A stretch of 64,000 nucleotides of DNA from an uncultured Fluviicola sp. Its GTDB lineage: Bacteria; Bacteroidota; Bacteroidia; Flavobacteriales_D; Crocinitomicaceae. Of the stretch, positions 42,767 to 50,222 are shown in pieces; the stretch's first letter is position 1, and each line of letters opens with the position of its first letter. Where the stretch lies: assembly GCF_902168135.1 (NCBI RefSeq), contig NZ_CABHOL010000020.1:1-64000 (forward strand), given 5' to 3'. Under the pieces are notes generated by a model, which saw nothing but the letters and a program-made list of their open reading frames with translations, searched no databases and had not been told where the DNA came from. The translations under genes and the position numbers were made by a program.

Positions 42767-43282
42767 TTAGCTGAGTAAATGGGAAAAAAATCGGAAGATA
42801 TTCGGTATCTCCCAGTTTGTTTGTGGTACTTCTACGTTGATCTTCGTGGTCTTTGTTTCCGTGACAGTCGTTGTTGAAGGACTGCTTGATTTCATTTCTC
42901 CTTCAATATCCGTAGAACTTGATTTTCCGGTTGTAAACTGCTTGTCATTGACAGTTTCAATGATGGAAACAATTTTATCAGCGGAGATTTTTGATTTGTC
43001 AAAAGTGATGTAAGCGGTATTGGTTTTTCTTCCCGATTCGAAATCATAAGAAACACGGTCAACAGCTCCTGTTTCTTTCAGCGCCATTCGGATTGATCCG
43101 CCACAAGCGTGTTCACAACTCATACCTGAAACCTCGATTGCCAGTTTGCGGTTAGCGTGAACCGGATCCATTTTTTGAGTAACTATTTTCTTCTCAACCT
43201 TGATGATTTTCTTTTCGGGAGTTGATGTACAAGAACCCAAAACCAAAACAGTTGCAAGTCCTAACAAAATCGAGTGTTTCAT
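42767..43282 (-). CDS. lipoprotein with heavy-metal-associated domain
   Basis: A 171-residue protein. The signal ends LVLGSCTS with a lipoprotein Cys at 18. Residues 47-115 are an HMA (CopZ-like) fold, KLAIEVSGMSCEHACGGSIRMAL, with the metal site CEHAC rather than the usual CxxC, then VDRVSYDFESGR and AYITFDKSKISADKIVSII. The C-terminal 50 residues are polar and Ser/Thr-rich. Copper or zinc trafficking at the outer surface of the inner membrane or outer membrane is plausible. The spacing C-x3-C with a central His is noted separately. Confidence 0.82.
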   Translation of the reverse strand: MKHSILLGLATVLVLGSCTSTPEKKIIKVEKKIVTQKMDPVHANRKLAIEVSGMSCEHACGGSIRMALKETGAVDRVSYDFESGRKTNTAYITFDKSKISADKIVSIIETVNDKQFTTGKSSSTDIEGEMKSSSPSTTTVTETKTTKINVEVPQTNWEIPNIFRFFSHLLS

Positions 43283-43471
43283 GGTTTAATATAATGTGTG
43301 GGCGTAAAATTAAGGGAAATGAAAGACCTGTTTCACTAATTTTTGTTAAAATGGATGAGCGGCAGCTGAAGTTTAACAATTGACAGATTCTTGTACGGAA
43401 ATTGGAAAGGTCAGGTTTGTAATGCTTTATACAGATAAGAAGAATTATGAAAGATGAGTTAAGTGCCAAAC

Positions 43472-43501
43472 AATTCGTAATTCGGCATTCGCAATTCGCA
43501 A
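43472..43501. repeat. AATTCG-type tandem heptamers
   Basis: AATTCGT AATTCGG CATTCGC AATTCGC AATT: four imperfect copies of a 7-base unit just before the DUF2480 promoter box. Confidence 0.65.
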
Positions 43502-43511
43502 TTAATAAACG

Positions 43512-43519
43512 TAATTTTG
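43512..43519 (+). promoter_or_regulatory. TAnnTTTG box of the DUF2480 gene
   Basis: TAATTTTG-CAAC-ATG; the box ends four bases before the start codon. Confidence 0.6.
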
Positions 43520-43523
43520 CAAC

Positions 43524-44039
43524 ATGTCTGAGATAGTAAATAAAGTAGCACAAAGCGGGCTGATCGCAGTGGACCTTGCGGAGTATTGTCCGAAGAATTC
43601 TGAGTTTGCAGGTTTTGATTTCGAGCCTTCTCTGTGGCAGGGATTGGTTTTGAAGGAAAAAGATTTCCGCGATTACGTTAAGAATTTCGATTGGAACAGC
43701 TTCCAAAACAAACATGTGTACTTATATTGCTCAGTGGATGCCATTTTGCCTTCCTGGGCTTTCATGCTGGTGAGCTCAAAATTGGTTGGGATTGCAAGTT
43801 CAGTGACAATCGGTACATTAGCCCAAGCCCGACAAAAAGCATTGGAATTGAGTATCGACCAATTGGATATAGAGCAATTCAATGACGGGAAACTGATCGT
43901 GAAAGGATGTTCGGACATTCCAAACCCGGAAGCTGCAATGTCGCAGTTTTTGGTGAAAGTCCAGCCGGTTTGTTCCAGCATCATGTATGGTGAGCCTTGT
44001 TCAACGGTTCCCATTTTCAAGAAACCGAAACAGAAATAG
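43524..44039 (+). CDS. DUF2480 family protein
   Basis: A 171-residue cytosolic protein matching the Bacteroidota-specific DUF2480 family by its phrases NKVAQSGLIAVDLAEY, VYLYCSVDAILPSWAFMLVSSKL and PVCSSIMYGEPCSTVPIFKKPK. Two late Cys-rich phrases (QPVCSSIMYGEPCSTV) are conserved in the family. Function unknown; the Cys pair and the family's co-occurrence elsewhere with iron-sulfur assembly genes hint at metal handling, but nothing here proves it. It is convergent with the deacetylase gene, with 23 bases of overlap at the ends. Confidence 0.85.
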   Translation: MSEIVNKVAQSGLIAVDLAEYCPKNSEFAGFDFEPSLWQGLVLKEKDFRDYVKNFDWNSFQNKHVYLYCSVDAILPSWAFMLVSSKLVGIASSVTIGTLAQARQKALELSIDQLDIEQFNDGKLIVKGCSDIPNPEAAMSQFLVKVQPVCSSIMYGEPCSTVPIFKKPKQK

Positions 44040-44637
44040 CTTCCGAGCAAAATTCAGCTTCTTTGAGCTGTCTGAACAATTGTGGCAGTAATTCTTTTTG
44101 CCTTTCTGCAATCTTTGAATTATCATGAAGAACCAGGATTTCACCCGGTTTAATTCGTTTTGCTTCAGAAAGGATGCGTTCATTGCTTACACTCAGATCG
44201 TAATCATAAGATAACCACGACCACATGATTATTTGGTGTGTCTTCGCGATTTCTTTAGCAACACTCGGTTTGATTCTGCCATAGGGAGGCCTGAACAGTT
44301 TTGTAGGATAGGTTTCTTCAAATTCCCGGAATGATTCCAGGTACAATTCATTTTCTGTTTTAATGGAATTCAGGTGTTTCATGGTGTGGTTTCCGACCGT
44401 GTGCCCTTCATTCAGAATACGCCGGAACAACTCCGGATATTTCCTTACATTCTCTCCCACGCAAAAAAACGTTGCTTTCCAGTTGTATTCCTTTAAGAGG
44501 TCCAATACAAAAGGGGTGATTTCCGGGTTCGGTCCGTCGTCAAAAGTGATGAATACGACCTGTTCAGAAATGGAAAACCTCCACCTTAACCTTGGAAAAA
44601 CCCAATTCGTTAAGCGTGGAGGTTTAAATAGTTTCAT
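44017..44637 (-). CDS. polysaccharide deacetylase (NodB-like)
   Basis: A 206-residue carbohydrate esterase family 4 protein. NodB motifs: FITFDDGPNPEIT (motif 1, Asp-Asp metal), GHTVGNHTMKHLN (motif 2, His ligands), LFRPPYGRIKPSV (motif 3), then WSWLSYDYD and ILVLHDNSK. There is no signal peptide, so it may act in the cytosol or be held by its short hydrophobic start. It removes acetyl groups from chitooligosaccharide, peptidoglycan or related polymers. It begins six bases after the DUF2723 gene and its 3' end overlaps the DUF2480 gene convergently. Confidence 0.9.
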   Translation of the reverse strand: MKLFKPPRLTNWVFPRLRWRFSISEQVVFITFDDGPNPEITPFVLDLLKEYNWKATFFCVGENVRKYPELFRRILNEGHTVGNHTMKHLNSIKTENELYLESFREFEETYPTKLFRPPYGRIKPSVAKEIAKTHQIIMWSWLSYDYDLSVSNERILSEAKRIKPGEILVLHDNSKIAERQKELLPQLFRQLKEAEFCSEAISVSVS

Positions 44638-44643
44638 ATAAAA

Positions 44644-47600
44644 TTACATTGTATCCGGATCGTAAGGCTCAGCAGCTTTTCCACCCAATGCAGCCTCGTC
44701 AAGAACAGCTTCCGATCCAGCAGGCATTTGCGGAGTTGGCTTTGGAGCTGTAGGCACCTGTGTTCCGGTTAATTGGAATGTAAAGTCAATCGCATTCATG
44801 GTGCCTTGCAAACGTGCTTTCTTAATAGCAAAGTTTCCATCTGTTCTGCTTTCACCGTTTTCCAGTGAAAGTTGATCCAATTCCGTATAAATACGCGGCA
44901 GATCCACGTTGTAAAGATCTTCCAGACCTTTTGTAGTTCTGCTTACCAACGGATTGTTCTTAGAAGCAATGCGCTCGTCACCTGCAAACTTATGAAGTGT
45001 TGCGTAGTTGATCACCGCCGAGATGTAATCCATATCGTTGGATGCTGCAAAGTTTGCCGGGCTGTTTTTGAAGTAACCGATGATGCTTTCTAATTGACGT
45101 GCAACTTCAGCTCCTAGTTTTTCAGCACCCGCTTTATCTCCGGCTCTGTAAAGAAGACCTACGTAATCCTGAAGAACTCCATCCTGGAACTGTTGGTATT
45201 CTGCTCCGTTCGCATCTTTGATCGAACCTGCAGGCGAAGGTCTTTCACCGTAATCCAAAACGATATCAGCAGGCATTACTTCCAATGATTTGTGAATAAC
45301 TTCAGCCGCTTTTTTACGCAATTGAGCCGGAGTCATTCCCATGGATCCTTTGAAAGAGTTTTCCAAAGAATCAGCTACTCTTGCCTGACCGGAAGCACGA
45401 AGGTTCTTCAACATCGGACCGTATTGCTGTTTGCTCATTTCCATCTGCTCAGCTTCGATCACGTAATGTTCGGCCAATTGAGCGAACATCGTTCTGAATT
45501 GAACGGTTTGTCTTCTTGCATAGTAATCCGTCAATACGTCGCGGTCGTTCATTTTACCATAGTGGTAAGTGTTCATCAAATGTTTGTACATCAACTTCTC
45601 ATTGATCGGAGTTTTACCCTGAGCTAAGATCGGAGTGATTTCCCACGCCATACCATTCGTACGTAAGTGTCCGCTTTGGTACATCGCTGTAGAAACTTCG
45701 GTATTTCCCGGAGAAGTAAAGTACATCGGGCGTTTCCAGTCGTTGTGAGCCAACATGTCCAAAATCATAATGTCGGATTTTGTAATCGTCTGAACGGATC
45801 TTGAATTGAAACGGAAGCGGATCTCGTCTTCGCAGTTCGCCAGTTCATCTTTGGAGATAATCTGAGATGCCAAAGCATTTTTCTTATTGACAGGAAGGAT
45901 GAATCCTGTACTTGGAATAACACGCAGAGAAGCTGTTCCGTACTTGATCATGTTGTCATCGTTCTGCATGAAAGTGATTACATCTTTCAATGGAAGGAAT
46001 GACCAGGAATCTTCCCAGGAGTTTAGGATTTCCTGCATCGTCTCCAATCCTTTTACATCAGCTTCCAGGAATTGGTTTCTGTAACCTTCGAATACTTCCA
46101 GGATTCCGTTTTCCATAGCTTCAATCACTTCGATAGAAGCCGAATCTGCACTTGCATTTTGGAATACCTGGCGAATCTCATTGATTCTAGGCTCGTATGC
46201 AGCGTCTTTCGCTTTTACACCTGATAAAACAGATGTACCGGCATTCGCAAAGTTTGTAAACGCCTGTCTGAACTCAGCAGGACTGTTTTTTACTTTGATC
46301 TTGAATAAACGATCTACTTCTTCCCGTTTGATTCCCTGGTTCAGCATGCGTGTGGTAGACAAGAAGAATGCCTGGTCCGTTCCACCAGCCCACTGAAGGA
46401 TCTGGTCTTCTCTAAATGTAATAGGAAGTGGTTCGGAATCGTACATTTTCATCTTCATCTGGTTGGTGTACCAGTCGGTGTCGAATAAGCTGGTGTTACA
46501 TACGCGAACATCCGTGCGCTCACCTTCTACTTCCTGTAAATACCAAAGCGGGAATGTGTCGTTATCTCCTACAGAGAAAATGATACCATTCTTGGCACAA
46601 GATTGAAGGTAATTGTATGCTAAATCATGAGCGGAAGACTTATTGGAACGATCGTGGTCATCCCATCCCTGCTCGCCCATGATGTAAGGAACGAATAAAG
46701 TAAGTACGGTGAATAAGGTTGCGGCGACTGTATTATTCGGAAGCGCTTTCCGCAGTCCGAAGGCTAATCCCAGCAAGACCAGACCGATAATTGCAATGAT
46801 TAACCAGGTTGTCAAGATGAAACCACCGCCAGAAGCTGCGAAAATCAATATGAACCCGGTCAAAGCTCCGTAACCGATCAGCATTTTCTTCCAGTCTTCT
46901 TTCTGGAAGTTTTTGTACGCATCGTATAACGCAAGAACACTCAATCCAATCCAGAATGCGAAGGCGTAGAAGGATGCTGCGTATGCATAATCACGCTCAC
47001 GCGGTTCGAACGGTTTTTGGTTCAGGTAAATAACGATCGCAATTCCGGTAAAGAAGAATGTCAGGAATACGATAAATGCGTCTTTCGGAGCCCTGTAGAA
47101 ATGGAAGATCAGTCCGATCACACCCAAAACAAGCGGAAGCATCCAGAAATTATTGTGAGCCGGATTTTCCAATGTGTAGTAAGGTGCATGCTCCTGGTTC
47201 CCCAAACGGGCATCATCGATGAATGAGAATCCGGAGATCCAGTTCCCGCGCATTTCATCACCATGGCCCTGGAAGTCGTTCTGACGACCGGAGAAGTTCC
47301 ACATGAAGTAACGCCAGTACATCCAGTTCATTTGGTAGCTGAACATGTAGCGCATGTTTTCACTGAAACGCGGAAGTCTTAAGCCATCGTCACCGTTCTC
47401 ATCGGAATCTCTTACATCTGTAGGATCATAACCCGACCAGTTTTTATAAGCAGCAATCTTGGGATCATTCGGGTTACCGGAAGTATAATACATACGCGGT
47501 AAGAACGTTTTTTGAGCATAGGTCTGCTTGCTGTTCTTTCGGATACTTTCGTTGCTGGAGAAATACTTCTCTTTCACGGAATAGTTTCTTCCTTTCGATT

Positions 47601-48807
47601 TAGCCCAGTCTGTTGCTTCTTTTTCAGTCATGAAAGCTTTTGCATCCATTCCCGTTTGCTCATTTTCAACTACGAAACGACGCAGGTAGAAAGGAGCGGC
47701 ATCTTCGTATTCACTTGGATCATTCAATTGTGAATTCCAGTAATTTCCGTTTAAGATAGGCCAGGAACCATATTGTTCACGCTTCAGATAAGCATGCAGG
47801 GTAACTAAGTTTTCAGGGTCGTTCTCATCCAAAGGCGTGTTTGCATTGGAGCGGATAACGATTACTGCAAAAGATCCGTAACCGATTAACAAGAATGCCA
47901 AACTCCACAAAGCGGTATTTAAGATCGGTTTTGCTTTTCTCTTTGCATATCTGAAAGCCCACATAAAGGCTCCGATCAATAAAAGGAAGAAGAAAATCGT
48001 TCCGGAGAAGAATGGCAATCCGAATGAATTCACAAAAGCAACCTCGAAAGAAGAAGCCAAAGCAACTGATCCCGGGATGATTCCTTCCTGTACAAAAGCA
48101 AGTACAACTACTGAAATTAAGCCTGTCAGGATAATTCCTTTCAGGTTCGTTTTCTCCCAAAGATTAAAGTAAATCACGTAAGCAATTGCCGGCACAGCAA
48201 GTAGACCCAATAAGTGGACCCCGATAGCCAGACCGAACATGAACCAAATCAGGATCATCCAGCGCATCGGAGATCTTCCGTCTTTGATTTCTCCGTGCTT
48301 GATGCCGATCATTTCTGCATCCCATTTCAGGATCATCCAGAAGATCGCAGCAGTAAATAAGGATGACATCGCATAAACTTCTCCTTCAACAGCGGAGAAC
48401 CAGAAAGAATCAGAGAAAGTATAAGCCAAAGCTCCGATAACTCCCGCCCCGATAGTAGCGATCTGATCACCTCTTGACCAGTCTCTGTCTTTGCGCTGCA
48501 TGATTTTCTTACCGAACATGGTAATGGACCAGTACAGGAATAAAATCGTAAATGAACTGCACAAAGCTGAAAGGCGGTTGATCCATACGGCAACCATTTC
48601 AGGTTCTGCGAAGAAAGAGAACAAACGTCCAAGTACCATGAATAAAGGTGCGCCCGGAGGGTGACCAACTTCTAATTTATTTGCTGCTGTGATATATTCC
48701 CCACAATCCCAAAGTGAAACGGTGTCTTCAATGGTCAGGAAATAAACAATCGTTGCGATTAAAAAAACAAACCAGCCTGTAAGGTTATTCAGTTTATTGT
48801 AATTCAT
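44644..48807 (-). CDS. DUF2723 large membrane glycosyltransferase-like protein
   Basis: A 1387-residue protein. The first roughly 780 residues contain about 12-14 membrane helices. The start NNLTGWFVFLIATIVYFLTIEDTVSLWDCGEYITAANKLEVGHPPGAPLF holds the DUF2723 Asp-rich loop (W-D-C-G-E and GHPPG). Conserved FWFSAVEGEVYAMSSLFTA and EPRERDYAYAASFYAFAFW follow. The last 600 residues are soluble, with TPR-like helices and a Pro/Ala-rich tail. The family (GT117/TMEM260-like) is linked to protein O-mannosylation in Bacteroidota. It begins an operon with the deacetylase. The start at 48807 puts the signal-anchor helix at the N terminus, as expected. Confidence 0.92.
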   Translation of the reverse strand: MNYNKLNNLTGWFVFLIATIVYFLTIEDTVSLWDCGEYITAANKLEVGHPPGAPLFMVLGRLFSFFAEPEMVAVWINRLSALCSSFTILFLYWSITMFGKKIMQRKDRDWSRGDQIATIGAGVIGALAYTFSDSFWFSAVEGEVYAMSSLFTAAIFWMILKWDAEMIGIKHGEIKDGRSPMRWMILIWFMFGLAIGVHLLGLLAVPAIAYVIYFNLWEKTNLKGIILTGLISVVVLAFVQEGIIPGSVALASSFEVAFVNSFGLPFFSGTIFFFLLLIGAFMWAFRYAKRKAKPILNTALWSLAFLLIGYGSFAVIVIRSNANTPLDENDPENLVTLHAYLKREQYGSWPILNGNYWNSQLNDPSEYEDAAPFYLRRFVVENEQTGMDAKAFMTEKEATDWAKSKGRNYSVKEKYFSSNESIRKNSKQTYAQKTFLPRMYYTSGNPNDPKIAAYKNWSGYDPTDVRDSDENGDDGLRLPRFSENMRYMFSYQMNWMYWRYFMWNFSGRQNDFQGHGDEMRGNWISGFSFIDDARLGNQEHAPYYTLENPAHNNFWMLPLVLGVIGLIFHFYRAPKDAFIVFLTFFFTGIAIVIYLNQKPFEPRERDYAYAASFYAFAFWIGLSVLALYDAYKNFQKEDWKKMLIGYGALTGFILIFAASGGGFILTTWLIIAIIGLVLLGLAFGLRKALPNNTVAATLFTVLTLFVPYIMGEQGWDDHDRSNKSSAHDLAYNYLQSCAKNGIIFSVGDNDTFPLWYLQEVEGERTDVRVCNTSLFDTDWYTNQMKMKMYDSEPLPITFREDQILQWAGGTDQAFFLSTTRMLNQGIKREEVDRLFKIKVKNSPAEFRQAFTNFANAGTSVLSGVKAKDAAYEPRINEIRQVFQNASADSASIEVIEAMENGILEVFEGYRNQFLEADVKGLETMQEILNSWEDSWSFLPLKDVITFMQNDDNMIKYGTASLRVIPSTGFILPVNKKNALASQIISKDELANCEDEIRFRFNSRSVQTITKSDIMILDMLAHNDWKRPMYFTSPGNTEVSTAMYQSGHLRTNGMAWEITPILAQGKTPINEKLMYKHLMNTYHYGKMNDRDVLTDYYARRQTVQFRTMFAQLAEHYVIEAEQMEMSKQQYGPMLKNLRASGQARVADSLENSFKGSMGMTPAQLRKKAAEVIHKSLEVMPADIVLDYGERPSPAGSIKDANGAEYQQFQDGVLQDYVGLLYRAGDKAGAEKLGAEVARQLESIIGYFKNSPANFAASNDMDYISAVINYATLHKFAGDERIASKNNPLVSRTTKGLEDLYNVDLPRIYTELDQLSLENGESRTDGNFAIKKARLQGTMNAIDFTFQLTGTQVPTAPKPTPQMPAGSEAVLDEAALGGKAAEPYDPDTM

Positions 48808-48949
48808 GATTTACTTTGAAAGTTTGACTCGCGAAGTTATAAATATATTGGCACGATTCCTCATAGAAATGTTGAAAAATGCTAAATGGATGAAATTCAA
48901 GGTTTTTTCCACTTTTTCGCTGAAAAACACCAATTTTTTTACTGCTTTT

Positions 48950-48980
48950 CTTGGATGGAAAGAATTTAGTATTAACTTTG
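48950..48980 (+). promoter_or_regulatory. promoter of tRNA-Gln
   Basis: CTTG at 48950-48953, 19 bases, TAACTTTG at 48973-48980, then tRNA at 48991. Confidence 0.7.
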
Positions 48981-48990
48981 CCACCGCAAT

Positions 48991-49062
48991 TGACCCATGG
49001 TGTAACTGGCAACACGTCTGATTTTGGTTCAGAAGAGTCTAGGTTCGAGCCCTAGTGGGTCA
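48991..49062 (+). tRNA. tRNA-Gln (anticodon TTG)
   Basis: Acceptor TGACCCA (48991-48997) pairs with TGGGTCA (49056-49062). D-arm GGTGTAACTGGCAACAC, anticodon stem TCTGA/TCAGA with loop TTTTGGT giving TTG (reads CAA), and T-arm CTAGG-TTCGAGC-CCTAG. The CCA end is not encoded. All stems pair fully. Confidence 0.95.
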
Positions 49063-49508
49063 ACAAAAGGAAAAGGAATTCGAGAGAGTTCCTTTTTTCT
49101 TTTGTACCTCTTCTCTCACACTCACACTCGCTCTTTTCGATCTTCAGAAAATTCCTTTTCCTTTTGCAGCGTGAGTTTTGAGAGTGAGAGTGCGGTGGCC
49201 CGTTCAAAAAAGTCTAATTTATACGCGTTGGTTTTGTGGTGGAATTGTAGAAATAGAAATTTTAGAGTGGGGACGGGAGTTGGTGTAGAATTACTAGATT
49301 GAACCATCTAAATTCTTACAAAAATAAACTGTAAATTCCCTTTGGCAGAATTGAGAAAATAACAGTCCCCTCACACAATGAGCAAGGGGAGTTGTGTATA
49401 TGGAACTTCCATTCTCCACATCGTTTTAAAATGGAATGGGACAGAATTGGCGTGCCGAATGGTGAATTGAAATGTCAAATAAGTTAGAATTCAATTCAAA
49501 ACGAAAGA
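49063..49508. other. gene-free stretch after tRNA-Gln
   Basis: 446 bases without a convincing gene. It begins with the tRNA terminator (49071-49098). At 49121-49189 an imperfect inverted pair (CACACTCACACTC and GAGAGTGAGAGTG) spans 70 bases. At 49366-49390 TCCCCTCA and TGAGCAAGGGGA form a weak hairpin. Short frames here (for example 49122-49307) look like shadows. Confidence 0.5.
49071..49098 (+). terminator. terminator of tRNA-Gln
   Basis: AAAAGGAA (49071-49078) pairs with TTCCTTTT (49089-49096), followed by further T. Confidence 0.8.
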
Positions 49509-49751
49509 TCAGAAATCAAACAGATCGCCCAAAAATCCTTTTTTCTTTTTGTGTGGGTGATAGTCATTGTCCCGCTTGTCGTCTTTGTGATTTTTTTGAG
49601 AATTACTCTGGATATACTGACCTGACCGCTCGATAATCTTATCCAGTTCGCCGCGATCGAGCCAAACTCCCCGACACCCCGGACAATAATCAATCTCGAC
49701 GCCGTTTCTATCGGTCATCACTAATTCTCTATTGCAGTTTGGACAATTCAT
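49509..49751 (-). CDS. zf-TFIIB-type zinc-ribbon protein
   Basis: An 80-residue protein. Residues 1-40 are a zinc ribbon: CPNCNRELVMTDRNGVEIDYCPGCRGVWLDRGELDKI, with two CPxC knuckles and the WLDRGEL motif of the zf-TFIIB (DUF4177-like) family. The tail is very polar with HKDDKRDN and HPHKKKK before a Gly-Phe-Leu-Gly-Asp end. Such proteins are widespread and of unknown role, perhaps nucleic-acid or protein binding. Single gene. Confidence 0.88.
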   Translation of the reverse strand: MNCPNCNRELVMTDRNGVEIDYCPGCRGVWLDRGELDKIIERSGQYIQSNSQKNHKDDKRDNDYHPHKKKKGFLGDLFDF

Positions 49752-49897
49752 GGTAAAAATTTTATGGTTTCCATAAAGGTATCAATAAACCAACTTGTGA
49801 AAATAATACAGTACCTAAAAAAAGTTAAGCGTCTTCAAAGGATCCTTCACCTTTAAGGGTTTTTCGTACCTTAGAATATAACGCAAAATCGAGGGGT

Positions 49898-50026
49898 ATG
49901 AAAAAGCAGTTTTATCTGGCTAGAGAGCAGAAGTTTTGTCCGGCGTGTGGAACGCCATTGCAGGAGGGGCATGCACAATGTCCGAATCCGACTTGTCCGA
50001 CCAACCAGCCGCCACCGGTGCATTAA
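49898..50026 (+). CDS. 42-residue zinc-ribbon mini-protein
   Basis: ATG at 49898 to TAA at 50026. The peptide contains FCPACGTPLQEGHAQCPNPTCPTNQ: a CPxC knuckle, a spacer of about 10 residues, and a CxxxxC knuckle, a plausible zinc ribbon. It ends Pro-Pro-Pro-Val-His. Codon use looks like its neighbours. It is followed eight bases later by a terminator (50034-50076), as expected of a real gene. Too short to be caught by length cutoffs. Function unknown. Confidence 0.6.
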   Translation: MKKQFYLAREQKFCPACGTPLQEGHAQCPNPTCPTNQPPPVH

Positions 50027-50033
50027 TTGAAAG

Positions 50034-50076
50034 AAAGCCCAGGTCATTGAGCGGAGTCGAAATGCCGGGCTTTTTT
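50034..50076 (+). terminator. terminator of the mini-protein gene
   Basis: AAAGCCC (50034-50040) pairs with GGGCTTT (50067-50073) and a T-run follows. The 26-base loop holds CATTGAGCGGAGTCGAAATG. Confidence 0.7.
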
Positions 50077-50174
50077 GTAATTCCTTAACTTTTTCCGGTT
50101 ATTTTTCTTTCTATTTTAGAGTTAACAGCAAGGCACAACGAATCAGAAGTCAATTCTGATCTCTATTATATACT

Positions 50175-50208
50175 AAGCTTCACTCATGAATCGGGTGAAG
50201 CTTTTTTG
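50175..50208 (+). terminator. second rightward terminator
   Basis: AAGCTTCAC (50175-50183) pairs with GTGAAGCTT (50195-50203), then T residues. No rightward gene lies between this and the terminator at 50034-50076, so it may end a small RNA. Confidence 0.7.
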
Positions 50209-50222
50209 TATGATTGGATGAA

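Noticed and set aside
43194-43715. 173-residue leftward frame with the repeated ANCECRITNC phrase
   Set aside because: The phrase comes from translating the AATTCG heptamer repeat; the frame overlaps two real genes and the DUF2480 promoter.
48846-48870. TTGGCACGATTCC as a sigma-54 promoter for tRNA-Gln
   Set aside because: The -24 half is perfect but the -12 half is CTCAT with no G, and a proper TAACTTTG promoter lies nearer the tRNA. Kept only as a possible decayed site.
48806-49021. 71-residue frame running into tRNA-Gln
   Set aside because: It overlaps the tRNA and its promoter, and the translation has no domain or signal-like features.
49122-49307. 61-residue leftward frame after tRNA-Gln
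   Set aside because: Low-complexity and produced by the CTCACACTC repeat region; no start or family evidence.
49366-49390. Terminator at the TCCCCTCA...TGAGCAAGGGGA hairpin
   Set aside because: No T-run on either side and no gene that it would end; left as part of the intergenic note.
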